Source of the DNA: Nonomuraea rhodomycinica
GTDB taxonomy: Bacteria; Actinomycetota; Actinomycetes; Streptosporangiales; Streptosporangiaceae
NCBI RefSeq assembly: GCF_013363995.1
Contig: NZ_JABWGO010000002.1
Span: 806,001-870,000, forward strand
Direction: 5' to 3'
Length of the DNA stretch: 64,000 nt
The translations under genes were made by a program, and so were the position numbers. Position 1 is the stretch's first letter; each line of letters opens with the position of its first letter. A model generated the notes under the pieces. It was not told where the DNA came from. It did no database searches and saw only the letters and a program-made list of their open reading frames with translations. Shown piece by piece: positions 11,501 through 18,138 of the stretch.

Positions 11501-11747
11501 CGGACACCTCAACGCGCTCGACCGGCACCGGCCCCGGCGGGTCCACCACCGCGACCGGCAGCCCGTCCTGGTCGGGGAAGCGCGTGCGCAGCGACTCGTG
11601 CCGCGCCACCACGTCCGCGAACGCCGCCTCCAGCAGGTCAGCGTCGAGCGGCCCGCGCAGCCGCCGCACCACCGCCACCCGGTACGCGGGGTCGGCGGGG
11701 TCGAGCCGGTGCAGGAACCACAGCCGCTCCTGGCCCAGGGAGATCAT
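5592..11747 (-). CDS. Dimodular NRPS, C-A(Gly)-PCP-C-A(basic?)-PCP
   Basis: A protein of 2051 aa that would add two residues to the growing chain. C1 has HHVIADG at 126-132; A1 has YTSGSTGRPKG near 579; PCP1 GGHSLL is near 961; C2 HHIVADG is near 1145; A2 HTSGSTGVPKG is near 1600; PCP2 GGHSLL is near 1986. The A1 pocket aligned to GrsA reads D-I-L-Q-L-G-M-I-W, matching the known glycine code DILQLGLIW apart from one position. The A2 pocket reads D-T-E-D-I-G-T-I-I. Two acidic residues at 239 and 278 suggest a basic side chain (lysine, ornithine or beta-lysine type), but this is inference. No epimerisation or methylation domain is seen. Both A domains carry short tandem repeats in the same loop between the A8 and A10 motifs (see repeats). 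The ATG overlaps the upstream stop (ATGA) and the TGA overlaps the downstream GTG. Longer open frames upstream of 11747 read through the neighbour in the wrong frame. Confidence 0.93.
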   Translation of the reverse strand: MISLGQERLWFLHRLDPADPAYRVAVVRRLRGPLDADLLEAAFADVVARHESLRTRFPDQDGLPVAVVDPPGPVPVERVEVSGPREAERLFAARAAAPFELAAAPPLRVTLARLADGDHVLGVVLHHVIADGWSLNVLMDDLAACYAARRDGVPAALPPLPVRYADHAAAQRAADASADLEHWTARLAGAPVLELPTDRPRPARRGSRGRETPFELPPELVGALSRLARAERCTLFMVLLAAYQVLLSRHSGQDDVVVGTPTAGRDRPELEPMVGLFASTMVLRGDLSGDPSFGELLRRTRTVVLEAMAHRDVPIERVLSALDIERDLSRTPLFQAMLALHNAATGYGEAATFAGLESTPFPHGDPPAMVDVRMELWPTGDGRGGGLRGALHYSAELFEPDTMERMAARFVTLLTSVAARPEARIGELDLLPPAERELVTAAWTGAALDVPEGTVADLVLRQAERRPDAVAVECAGERVTYRDLAERARRVAADLWARGAGPGSVVALRLPRSAGLPGVLLGVMLSGAAYLPIDRGLPDERVAYMLEDSGARLTLGDLPPAPRPATLGGEAAYVLYTSGSTGRPKGVVVPHGALVNLLAGMEALLGSSPSDVWLGSTSLSFDIAGLELYLPLVTGGRLVLAGDEEARDGAALARLITGSGVTHVQATPSGWSMLLSAGLDPAGLVALTGGEALPLALARRLRARVARLLNMYGPTETTIWSTAWEVPPAPERVSIGRPIANTTVHVLDASGAPAPVGVPGELAIGGAGVALGYLGRPELTAERFAGGRYLTGDRARRLGDGTLEFLGRADGQVKLRGHRIETGEVEAALESHPAVDRAAVLVRGDDLVAYVAVGAGDVAVGTGDVAVGAGDVAVPEGLAGHLAAWLPAYMVPNVVVPLPALPLTPNGKVDRLALPEPGLPEAGRGGAPRTDRERQVARIFGAVLGLPEVGVDDDFFALGGHSLLATRVVARLEAAGTPVPLRELFAHPTVAGLAALLESVPDEHARPVRPRPAGTLPPLSPAQERLWFLHRLDPADASYTMFVVRRLRGPLDRARLRTALSGVVARHEALRTRFPEVDGRPVAVVERPAPVAVEELDARDEAEARALVAARTNAPFDLGAAPPLRVTLIRLADGDHVLCVVMHHIVADGWSIGVFLDDLAALYAGARPEPPAVQQGDVARWQRDRDGAAALAYWRERLAGPPALELRTDRPHSEGPARGGHHVLELPEELAGALEAVARRERATLFMVLLAAYQLLLSRHTGQDDVLVGTPTAGRDRVELERVVGYLSNTLVLRGDLSGDPTLAELLDRTRGVVLEAMAHQDVPFERLLAELDVERDLTRKPVFQTMLALNQGGRDERDRIGDLEMSYFDDGYRQAKFDLTVEAWRSPGLLRVAFGYDAGLFDAETVRRLAERFAVLLAAVADPARLGVPVSRLPVLTGEDEELLAAAGHGPDLRSEEPELLGEEPGLLGGDRVPEMVARAVSAYPDRVAVVCGQESVTYGELGRRVAALAAELAGHGVGDGIVGLRLGRSVEAVVAMLAVWRAGAAYLPLDPAHPPARLDRVAAEAGVRATVTGSLAVLPGVPAPREEPGLAYVLHTSGSTGVPKGVAVEHGALAARVRWMREAYELRPGDQVVQLAPLGSDTHAEELYPALAAGATVVVVPGDGGTLPDLLAERPGVTVLDLPTAYFHQLVDVLDDVAWPAALRLVILGGEQVEGWAVARWRERFGDRVRLVNTYGPTETTIIATAADLTEDEPRPPIGRPVAGVAVRLLDRHGQAVPPGAPGELHVGGAGVARGYLGRPDLTAERFADVAGTRWFRTGDLVRLRPDGLLEFLGRLDEQVKIRGFRVEPGEVEHCLLGCPGVRRAAVVARDGELVAYVVGEAAVVGEAGVAGAGAVVGEAGRLAEHAARTLPPYMVPAHWVVLDALPLTPNGKLDRAALPAPGRPEGTDRTPPRTDAEELVADVWAEVLGADKVGAFDDFFALGGHSLLAVKVAARLRALAGVDLPIRTLFARRTVAELALAVEEALVAEVAGLSDEQARALLDAEDLS
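6040..6112. repeat. Short repeats in the second A domain loop
   Basis: This stretch encodes repeated VVGEA/AGV units right after the LVAYV strand of the second adenylation domain. It is the same structural position as the 21-bp repeat in the first A domain, but the sequence is different, so the two expansions look independent. Confidence 0.7.
9127..9204. repeat. 21-bp tandem repeat in the glycine A domain loop
   Basis: Three exact or near-exact 21-bp units (accgcgacgtcaccggctcc plus g) start at 9127, 9148 and 9169, followed by a partial fourth. They encode a VAVGAGD-type heptapeptide repeat directly after the LVAYV strand of the small C-terminal subdomain. Confidence 0.9.
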
Positions 11748-13267
11748 GGGCGCAGCTCGCCGACCGCCGCCGCGACCCCCGCGATGGTCGGGTCGTCGAG
11801 GAACACGTCGAAGGGCACGTCCACGCCGAGCCGCTTGCGGATCCGGGCGCAGATCTGGGTGATGGTCAGCGAGTGGCCGCCCAGGTCGTACAGGTCCTCG
11901 TCGGGCGCAATGTCGTCCAGCCGGAGCACCTCCATCCAGATCGCCCGCACCTGGCCGACCAGCTCGTCGTCGGCGGCGGCCCTCGACGACGCCTCCGCGG
12001 GGACGGGCGACGGCGCGGTGACGACGGCGGCCTCCGGCAGGGGCAGGGCCGCGAGCCGGACGCCGGGGTCGGCGGCGACCGCCTCCAGCACCGCGCGCAG
12101 GTGCGCGGCCACCCGCCCGGCCTCCTCCCGGGACACGATCTCGGGGCTGTGGTGCAGCGTCACCCGGAGCCCGTCGTCGCCGTCCACGGCCTGGAAGTGC
12201 AGGGCGTTGCGCACCACGTGGTTGGACATCTTCCACTCCGCCGACACGCGCAGCCCGGGGAAGTCCTGGTCGGCCGCGCGCCGCCGGAAGCTGACCGAGG
12301 CCGGGGCCAGCGCCGGCCTGGGCCGGATGCCGCCCACGGCCCGCGCCACCGGCACCTCCCGGAAGGCGTTCAGCCGCCGCATCTCGGCCCGCAGCCGCAG
12401 CGCCAGGTCCCGGAACGCGAGGTCCGGCTCCGGTGAGGAGAACACGGGCAGCTCGGTGGCGAACAGCCCGATGTGGTCGCGGGTCTCGGGCGTCCGCGTC
12501 GACAGGGCGACGGCCACGGACACCTCGGCGTTGCCGTACCGGAAGAGCAGGGCGTGGACGGCGGCCAGGAACAGCTCGAAGCGCGAGACCCCGTCGAACG
12601 CGGCGGCGGCCATCTCCCGCGTCAGGTCGAACAGCACCGTCTCGCCGTGCCCGGCCACGCGCGGCGTGCGCGGCGCGCCCCCGACGACCACGGACGGCAC
12701 CTCGCGCCAGCGCTCCCGCCAGTACGCCGCGGCCTCGGCCGGCACCTCGCCGCTCCCGCCGTACGGCAGGGGCAGCGGCGGCAGCGGCCCGCCCGTGTAC
12801 GCGGCGGCCAGGTCCCGCACCAGCACGTCCTTGGACATGCCGTCGAAGACCAGGTGATGCGCTACGAACAGCAGCAGGTGCCGCCCCGTCGGCACGCCGG
12901 CCAGCGTGAAGCGGGCCAGCGGCCCCCGCTCCAGGTCGAACGGCCGCGCGACCTCCCGCGCGACGAACTCCTCCGGGTCGGGGACGGACGGCAGGAACTC
13001 GACCGGCGGCTTGGCCGCCGCGGGCACCAGGTGCAGCTCGCCGTCGCGCTCCTCGAACACGCACGACAGCACGGGGTGCCGCGCGACGACGGCCGCGCAC
13101 GCGGCCAGCATGGCCTCGCGGTCCAGCGGGCCGTCGAACCACAGGGCGAACGGCATGTGGTACGCCGTGCCCGTGCCGTGCACCCTCTCGGTGATCCACA
13201 TTCCGTGCTGCGCCTGCGACGCCAGGACCATGCCGTCTCCCCGTGTTCCGCTCGCCGTGTCCGTCAT
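11744..13267 (-). CDS. NRPS starter-type C-PCP didomain
   Basis: A protein of 507 aa with a condensation domain (HHLVFDG near residue 137) and one carrier domain (LGGHSLTITQI near 460), but no adenylation domain. As the first gene of the NRPS operon it probably receives an acyl or aminoacyl unit in trans, with the adjacent AMP-ligase and ACP as the obvious suppliers. Its C domain may therefore act as an initiating (acylating) condensation domain, which is inference. The next NRPS gene starts inside its stop codon (ATGA). The upstream AMP-ligase ends 28 bp before its ATG, so all four genes probably form one transcript. The missing A domain is genuine, because the ORF runs uninterrupted from C to PCP. 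Confidence 0.88.
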   Translation of the reverse strand: MTDTASGTRGDGMVLASQAQHGMWITERVHGTGTAYHMPFALWFDGPLDREAMLAACAAVVARHPVLSCVFEERDGELHLVPAAAKPPVEFLPSVPDPEEFVAREVARPFDLERGPLARFTLAGVPTGRHLLLFVAHHLVFDGMSKDVLVRDLAAAYTGGPLPPLPLPYGGSGEVPAEAAAYWRERWREVPSVVVGGAPRTPRVAGHGETVLFDLTREMAAAAFDGVSRFELFLAAVHALLFRYGNAEVSVAVALSTRTPETRDHIGLFATELPVFSSPEPDLAFRDLALRLRAEMRRLNAFREVPVARAVGGIRPRPALAPASVSFRRRAADQDFPGLRVSAEWKMSNHVVRNALHFQAVDGDDGLRVTLHHSPEIVSREEAGRVAAHLRAVLEAVAADPGVRLAALPLPEAAVVTAPSPVPAEASSRAAADDELVGQVRAIWMEVLRLDDIAPDEDLYDLGGHSLTITQICARIRKRLGVDVPFDVFLDDPTIAGVAAAVGELRP

Positions 13268-13295
13268 CGGCGCGTGGCCGCCCGCCCGTGCCCGT

Positions 13296-14753
13296 TCACT
13301 CGCGCGGCCGCTCCTCGGCCAGGCGGCGCAGCTCTCGTTTGACGACCTTGCCCGCCGCGTTCCTCGGCAGCGCGTCCAGGCACAGCAGCCGGGTCGGCAG
13401 CTCGTGCGCGGCGAGCCGCTCGCCGAGGAACGCCCGCACCTGCCGCAGCGCCAGGGGCTCGCGCGGGACCACCGCCGCCGCCACCGCCATGCCCATGACC
13501 GGGTGCGGCACCCCGAACACCGACGCCTCCGCCACCGCCGGGTGCTCGTGCAGCGCCGCCTCCACCTGGAGCGTCGAGACCTTGAACGCGCCCGACTTGA
13601 TGACGTCGCTCTCCCGGTCCACCAGGTACAGGTAGCCGTCGGCGTCGAGGCGGCCCAGGTCGCCCATGCGCACCCAGCCGTCGCGGAAGGTGTCGCCGCG
13701 CTCGCCGTAGTAGGCGCGGGGGTGGGCCGCGGCCCGCATCCACACCTCGCCGGTCTCGCCCGGCGCCACCGGCTCGCCGTCCGCGGTCGCGATCTTCAGG
13801 CTGCTGCCCCCGGCGGCCCGGCCGAGCGCGCCCGGACGGTCGGGGTCGAAGACCATGATGGTCTGGGCGGGCGCCGCCTCGGTGGAGGTGTAGTAGTTGA
13901 CGACCGTCGCCGACGGGAACGCCGCGGCCAGCCGGGCGGCCACCGGCGGCGGCAGCGCGGCGGCGGCCGAGCCCAGCAGCAGCACGCTCGACAGGTCGTG
14001 GCGCTCGTGCACGCGGGCGTTCAGCAGCTCGACGGCCATGGCCGGGACCACGAACACCGTCCCGGCGGCGCGCTCCTCGACGAGCGCGGCGAACCGGGCC
14101 GGGGTGAACAGGGGGAGCGTGACCACGGTGGGGGCGGCGGTCAGCGCGTGCAGCAGCATGACCTGGCCGGCGTTCGTGCCGATGGGGAAGGCGTGGACGA
14201 GGTGCCGTGAGTGGGCGAACGGGCGGCGCCTGGGGTGGACGGGCGGCGAGGTGAGGTTCGCGTGGGTGGCGGCGACGCCCTTGGGGGTGCCGGTGGTGCC
14301 GGAGGTGTAGAGGATCTGGGCCAGGTCGAGGGGGTCGAGCTCGACCGGCGGCGGCTCGGCGGGCCCGGTCAGCTCGCCGGCGGGTAACGCGCCCGGCACG
14401 GGCGGCGGGCCGGACCCGTGGACGGTCAGCGTGGCGCCGCAGTGCTCGATCATGGACCTCAGCTCGGGCTCCGCCTGCCGGTCCGACAACGGCACCGCCA
14501 CGGCGCCCGCCTTGAGCACCGCCATCCAGCAGACCGCGTACATGATCCAGTCGCGGGCGCCGAAGGCCAGCGCCACCCGGTCACCCCGCCGCACCCCGCG
14601 GTCCAGCAGGGCGCGGGCGGTGGCGTCCGAGCGCTCGTCCCAGTCCCGGAGCGTCAACCGGCCGGACCCGGCGACGGCCAGGGCCTCGTGGCCGGGGTCG
14701 GCGGCGGCTCTCGCGCCGAGCAGTGAGGGGACCGGAACAGCCGACGGGACCAC
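13296..14753 (-). CDS. AMP-dependent acyl/aryl ligase (class I adenylating enzyme)
   Basis: A protein of about 485 aa with the adenylate-forming superfamily motifs YTSGTTGTPKG (A3), YYTSTEA (A5, where YGxTE is usual), GDLGRLDADGYLYL (A7) and a C-terminal NAAGKVVKREL with the A10 lysine. It should activate a carboxylic acid as the acyl-AMP and load it on a carrier: the divergent ACP at 14895, or the PCP of the C-PCP protein. Such free-standing ligases commonly start lipopeptide or aryl-capped NRPS assembly; the acid itself is not deducible. I chose GTG 14753 because the conserved part begins there; an in-frame TTG at 14804 would add a 17-residue atypical leader. First gene of the minus-strand NRPS operon. 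Confidence 0.85.
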   Translation of the reverse strand: MVPSAVPVPSLLGARAAADPGHEALAVAGSGRLTLRDWDERSDATARALLDRGVRRGDRVALAFGARDWIMYAVCWMAVLKAGAVAVPLSDRQAEPELRSMIEHCGATLTVHGSGPPPVPGALPAGELTGPAEPPPVELDPLDLAQILYTSGTTGTPKGVAATHANLTSPPVHPRRRPFAHSRHLVHAFPIGTNAGQVMLLHALTAAPTVVTLPLFTPARFAALVEERAAGTVFVVPAMAVELLNARVHERHDLSSVLLLGSAAAALPPPVAARLAAAFPSATVVNYYTSTEAAPAQTIMVFDPDRPGALGRAAGGSSLKIATADGEPVAPGETGEVWMRAAAHPRAYYGERGDTFRDGWVRMGDLGRLDADGYLYLVDRESDVIKSGAFKVSTLQVEAALHEHPAVAEASVFGVPHPVMGMAVAAAVVPREPLALRQVRAFLGERLAAHELPTRLLCLDALPRNAAGKVVKRELRRLAEERPRE

Positions 14754-14894
14754 CCCCAGAAATATTTTCGGGCTGCCGCCAGACGGTAGAAAAAATGCAC
14801 ACAACCGTCAACCCCTCGTCCATCGGTGGTTGTGCGGACGATCTACGCCGTGGCACACTCGCCCCGAATCCGGGGAAACGGAGGTCCGAGCCAC
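14754..14894. promoter_or_regulatory. Divergent promoter region of the NRPS and ACP operons
   Basis: The 141 bp between the AMP-ligase and ACP genes hold two locally A/T-rich stretches (aaatatttt near 14760 and gaaaaaatg near 14790). They also hold an inverted repeat CACAACC (14800-14806) / GGTTGTG (14828-14834) that could bind a regulator controlling both directions. A GGAGG at 14880-14884 precedes the ACP GTG. No cluster-situated regulator gene was found in this window. Confidence 0.45.
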
Positions 14895-15140
14895 GTGCTG
14901 ACCGACGGCGAACTACGTGAACGGCTGGCCGGCCTGGTCGCCGAGGCGACGGACGGCGAGGTGGAGGCGGCCGAGGTGCTGGCCGGCACCGCCCGGCTGG
15001 CCGACCTGGGCGTGACCTCGCTCGGCTTCCTGCGGCTGATCGACGCCGTGGAGACCGAGTTCGGGGTCGAGGTCGATCCGGGCGCGTTCGAGACCCTCGA
15101 CGACCTGGTGCGTGACGTGCGGGCCCGGGAGCCTCGCTGA
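14895..15140 (+). CDS. Free-standing acyl carrier protein
   Basis: A protein of 81 aa with the ACP fold pattern. The phosphopantetheine serine lies in LGVTSLGFLRLID (the usual DSL replaced by TSL), followed by an acidic helix II/III segment (ETEFGVEVD). The GTG start is preceded by GGAGG with somewhat long spacing. It lies divergent to the AMP-ligase and 14 bp upstream of a free-standing condensation protein. It therefore probably carries the activated starter acid and hands it to a condensation domain. Confidence 0.85.
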   Translation: MLTDGELRERLAGLVAEATDGEVEAAEVLAGTARLADLGVTSLGFLRLIDAVETEFGVEVDPGAFETLDDLVRDVRAREPR

Positions 15141-15154
15141 GCGGGCCGGAGCCC

Positions 15155-16411
15155 GTGGAGGCGCCGCTGACCTGGGGGCAGCAGGACATCTGGCGCGCCG
15201 TGGTCGCCGCCGCGCCGCAGGAGCGCTACCTCAACATCGCCCGCGTGTTCCCCGGCCCCCGGCGGCCCGTCACCGTGGAGCGGGCCAGGCGGGCGCTCGA
15301 CGCGCTCGTGGCGCGGCACGAGTCGCTCCGCACCCGGCTCACCGGGCCGCGCGACGCGCCCCGTCAGCTCGTGTGGCCGGCCGCGCGGCCCCACGTGGAG
15401 GTCACCTCCGAGCCGGCCGGCCTGGTGCGCGACCGGCTGGCCGCCGAGCCGTTCCGCTACGCGGACGAGTGGCCGCTGCGGGTCGCGTTCGTGGTGGACG
15501 GGGAGCACGTCACGGACGTCGTGCTCGTGCTGTGCCACCTGGCCGCCGACGGGCACGCCGCCGACCTCGTCGTCCGCGACTTCCGGCTGCTGCTGATCCG
15601 CGACTCCCTGCCGCCCGTGACCGCCGCCACGCCCCGGGAGCTGGCCGGGTGGCAGCGCTCGGAGGAGGGGACGCGCGTCTCGGAACGGGCTGTCGCCTTC
15701 TGGCTGGAGGAGCACGCCCGGATGGACCCGGTGCCGGACGCCGCGCTCGTCCCCGGGGCGCCGCGGTTCCTGGAGGCGACCATGTCGTCCGCCGCGCTCG
15801 CCGCCGCGGCCCGGGCCGTGGCCGCGCGCCACCGGGTCAGCTCCTCGACCGTGCTGCTGGCCGCCGCCATGCGGCTCGCGGGCGGGCTGACCGGGCAGCG
15901 GCACTGCGGCATGCGGGTCATCGTCGGCAACCGCTTCGCCGCCGACCGGCGCGACGTGGTGTCCACGATCTCCCAGGAGGGCCTCGTGCTGCTCGACCTC
16001 GACGCGCCCTCGTTCGGCGACCTCGTGCGCCGGGGCTGGAGCGCCGCCATGCGGGCCTACCGGCAGGCGTGGTTCGACCCGTACGCCATGGAGGAGGCCG
16101 TCTCGGCCGCCGGGCCGGGGATCCGGTCGTTCGGCTGCTTCAACGACCAGCGGCTCGTCCAGCGCGACGAGCCCGGAACGGCGCCACCGGACGAGCGGAC
16201 CCTGCGGGCGGCGGCGGAGCGGACCGAGGTCGCCTGGACCGACGCCATGGACCGCAACATCTGCGACTTCCGCCTGCACCTCGGCGGCGAGCCGGGACGC
16301 ATGGAGGTGTCGCTGTACGCCGACACGGCCCTGCTCGGGCCGGCCGGCATCGAGCGCTACCTGCGCGAGCTGGAGACGCTCGTGGTCGACGCCGCCTGCG
16401 GCGAGCTCTAG
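15155..16411 (+). CDS. Free-standing condensation-domain protein
   Basis: A protein of 418 aa covering a single condensation domain. It begins with the usual LTWGQQDIW-type entry motif and has ARHESLRTRL early on. The active-site motif is CHLAADG, so the first His of HHxxxDG is Cys while the catalytic second His and the DG are kept. It is probably active, perhaps transferring the ACP-bound acyl group to an amine or hydroxyl acceptor such as a sugar amine or PCP-bound residue. No PCP or A domain is attached. It follows the ACP by 14 bp on the same strand, and its stop overlaps the convergent stop of the neighbour at 16408 by four bases (CTAG). Confidence 0.82.
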   Translation: MEAPLTWGQQDIWRAVVAAAPQERYLNIARVFPGPRRPVTVERARRALDALVARHESLRTRLTGPRDAPRQLVWPAARPHVEVTSEPAGLVRDRLAAEPFRYADEWPLRVAFVVDGEHVTDVVLVLCHLAADGHAADLVVRDFRLLLIRDSLPPVTAATPRELAGWQRSEEGTRVSERAVAFWLEEHARMDPVPDAALVPGAPRFLEATMSSAALAAAARAVAARHRVSSSTVLLAAAMRLAGGLTGQRHCGMRVIVGNRFAADRRDVVSTISQEGLVLLDLDAPSFGDLVRRGWSAAMRAYRQAWFDPYAMEEAVSAAGPGIRSFGCFNDQRLVQRDEPGTAPPDERTLRAAAERTEVAWTDAMDRNICDFRLHLGGEPGRMEVSLYADTALLGPAGIERYLRELETLVVDAACGEL

Positions 16412-18138
16412 CGGTCGCTCTCGTACGCCATCCACTGCGCGAGGTTGTGCAGCCCGTAGTCCAGCTCGACCGCCGGTCGCCAGCCGAGCTCCCGCCCGGC
16501 GCGCCCGGCGTCGATCGTCGGCGCCCGCTCCCCGCCGGGCGTCTCCTCGACCGGGACCGGCCGCACCGCGCCCGTCACCGCCTCGGCCAGCTCGCGCAGC
16601 CGCAGCCTGCCGGGGTTCGCGACGTTGAACACCCGCGCCCCCGGCCGCCGCGCCAGCACCGCCGCCACGGCCGCGGCGACGTCGCGCACGTGCACGAGCT
16701 GCGCGGTGCCGCCGTCCACGCGCAGCGCCCGGCTCAGCGACGAGCGCAGCACCAGCTCGGGCAGCGCGCCCCGCTGCGGCATCCCCGGCCCGTACGGCTC
16801 CGCGAGGCGCAGCACGCTCGCGCCGGGCACGGCGGCCTCCACCGCGAGGACCGCCGACCCCGGCTCGACAGGGCTGTCCTCGTCCACGGCCTCGGGACCC
16901 CGCCGGTAGACCGCGCACGAGCTGAGCAGCACCCCGTGCCGCGCCCCCGCCAGGGCCTCGCGCGCGAGCCGCAGCTCCTCCTCCGGATCGGCGTCCGGGT
17001 CCCAGCCGAGCGCGCACACGTGCACCACGGCAGCCGCCGAGGACGGCGCGGTCACCCGGTGCCCCCGGTCGGCGAGCAGCAGCGCCACCTGGTCGCGCAC
17101 GAACGTGGCCGAGCCCGTCACCGCCACCGCCGGCCGCCCGCCGCGCCTCGGCCGCGCCGCCAGCCCCGCCGCCAGGCCGTCCCGCGCCACCTCGCGCAGC
17201 CGGTCCGACAGGCGGCCCAGCTCGCGCGAGCCGAGCGCGTGGCAGAGCCCGCCGGGCCCCATCGTGGCCAGCGCCCGGTCCAGCACCTCGGGGTCGCCGC
17301 GCGGCCCGTGGTGGACGACGCCCATCGTGTACGCGGCCAGCCAGAGCTGCCCGTGCTCGTCCGGCACGCGCAGCGCGTCCACGTCCACGCCCCGGCCGCG
17401 CAGGTAGTCCTCGCACAGGATGTCGCGCCAGCGGGCCGTGCCCGGCACCCGTACCGCGCACTGGGCCACGCCGCGCTTGAAGAACGGGATCACCGGCAGC
17501 GCCGGCACCGGCCCGCCCTCCTCCCGCCCGGCCTGCGGGTCGTCGGCGAAGAAGCACGGCGAGCGGCGCAGCCCCTGGAAGTCGTTGTCGACCAGGCTCG
17601 CCAGGTCCTCGTGCTCGGCCAGGCTCGGCACCGCGACGAGCACCGGCACCCCGGCCTGCCGCAGGTAGCGGCCCATGAGCACGTCGTCCGGCCAGGTGTC
17701 GCCCCGGCCGCGGGCCCACTCCACGTACCCGGCGGCCACGTCCCGGGGCAGCAGCAGCGCCGCCACCGGCGTGTACTCGCCCGCGCCCGGCACCCAGCGC
17801 GCCCCGGCCAGCGCGCCGAGCCGCACCGCCGCGCCGTTGCGCGAGTTCCAGAACGCGAACAGCGCCAGGGCGGCGCGCGGCATGGCGCGGGCGGCGCGCT
17901 CGGCCCGCTCGAAGAACGTGCCCGACAGGACCATGTCGTCGTGCAGCACCACGTGGTGGGTCGAGTCGGGCGGGACGCTCGACCAGGCGAGCAGCGACGT
18001 GCGGAACGCCGACGGCCGCCCGCCCGGGTCCGGGTCGGTGACCACGTCCAGCCGGTCGCCGGCCAGTTTCTCGGCGGCCTCCCGGTGGCGCGGGTGCGCC
18101 ATCACCGCCCCGCTCAGCCTCACGCCGGCGGAGGTCAC
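16408..18138 (-). CDS. Fusion of a GT-A-like glycosyltransferase and a degenerate SDR
   Basis: A 576-aa protein. The N-terminal half (about 1-290) resembles small GT-A glycosyltransferases, with VVLHDDMVLSG providing a DxD-like metal/nucleotide site and WPDDVLMGRYL and EHEDLASL further on. The C-terminal half (about 320-576) has the outline of an NAD-dependent epimerase (SSCAVYRRG, RLAEPYGPG, VHVRDVAAAV, FNVANPG, ELGWRP). However, its nucleotide loop reads VTGSATFVRD rather than GxxGxxG, and no YxxxK is present, so this half may be non-catalytic. The GTG start overlaps the formyltransferase stop (GTGA). It is the last gene of the four-gene tailoring operon. Likely role: attaching a sugar made by the upstream enzymes (inference). 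Confidence 0.7.
   Translation of the reverse strand: MTSAGVRLSGAVMAHPRHREAAEKLAGDRLDVVTDPDPGGRPSAFRTSLLAWSSVPPDSTHHVVLHDDMVLSGTFFERAERAARAMPRAALALFAFWNSRNGAAVRLGALAGARWVPGAGEYTPVAALLLPRDVAAGYVEWARGRGDTWPDDVLMGRYLRQAGVPVLVAVPSLAEHEDLASLVDNDFQGLRRSPCFFADDPQAGREEGGPVPALPVIPFFKRGVAQCAVRVPGTARWRDILCEDYLRGRGVDVDALRVPDEHGQLWLAAYTMGVVHHGPRGDPEVLDRALATMGPGGLCHALGSRELGRLSDRLREVARDGLAAGLAARPRRGGRPAVAVTGSATFVRDQVALLLADRGHRVTAPSSAAAVVHVCALGWDPDADPEEELRLAREALAGARHGVLLSSCAVYRRGPEAVDEDSPVEPGSAVLAVEAAVPGASVLRLAEPYGPGMPQRGALPELVLRSSLSRALRVDGGTAQLVHVRDVAAAVAAVLARRPGARVFNVANPGRLRLRELAEAVTGAVRPVPVEETPGGERAPTIDAGRAGRELGWRPAVELDYGLHNLAQWMAYESDR

Noticed and set aside
5784..12857. Plus-strand open frame of over 2300 codons
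   Set aside because: Same mirror effect over the dimodular NRPS; no recognisable domain.
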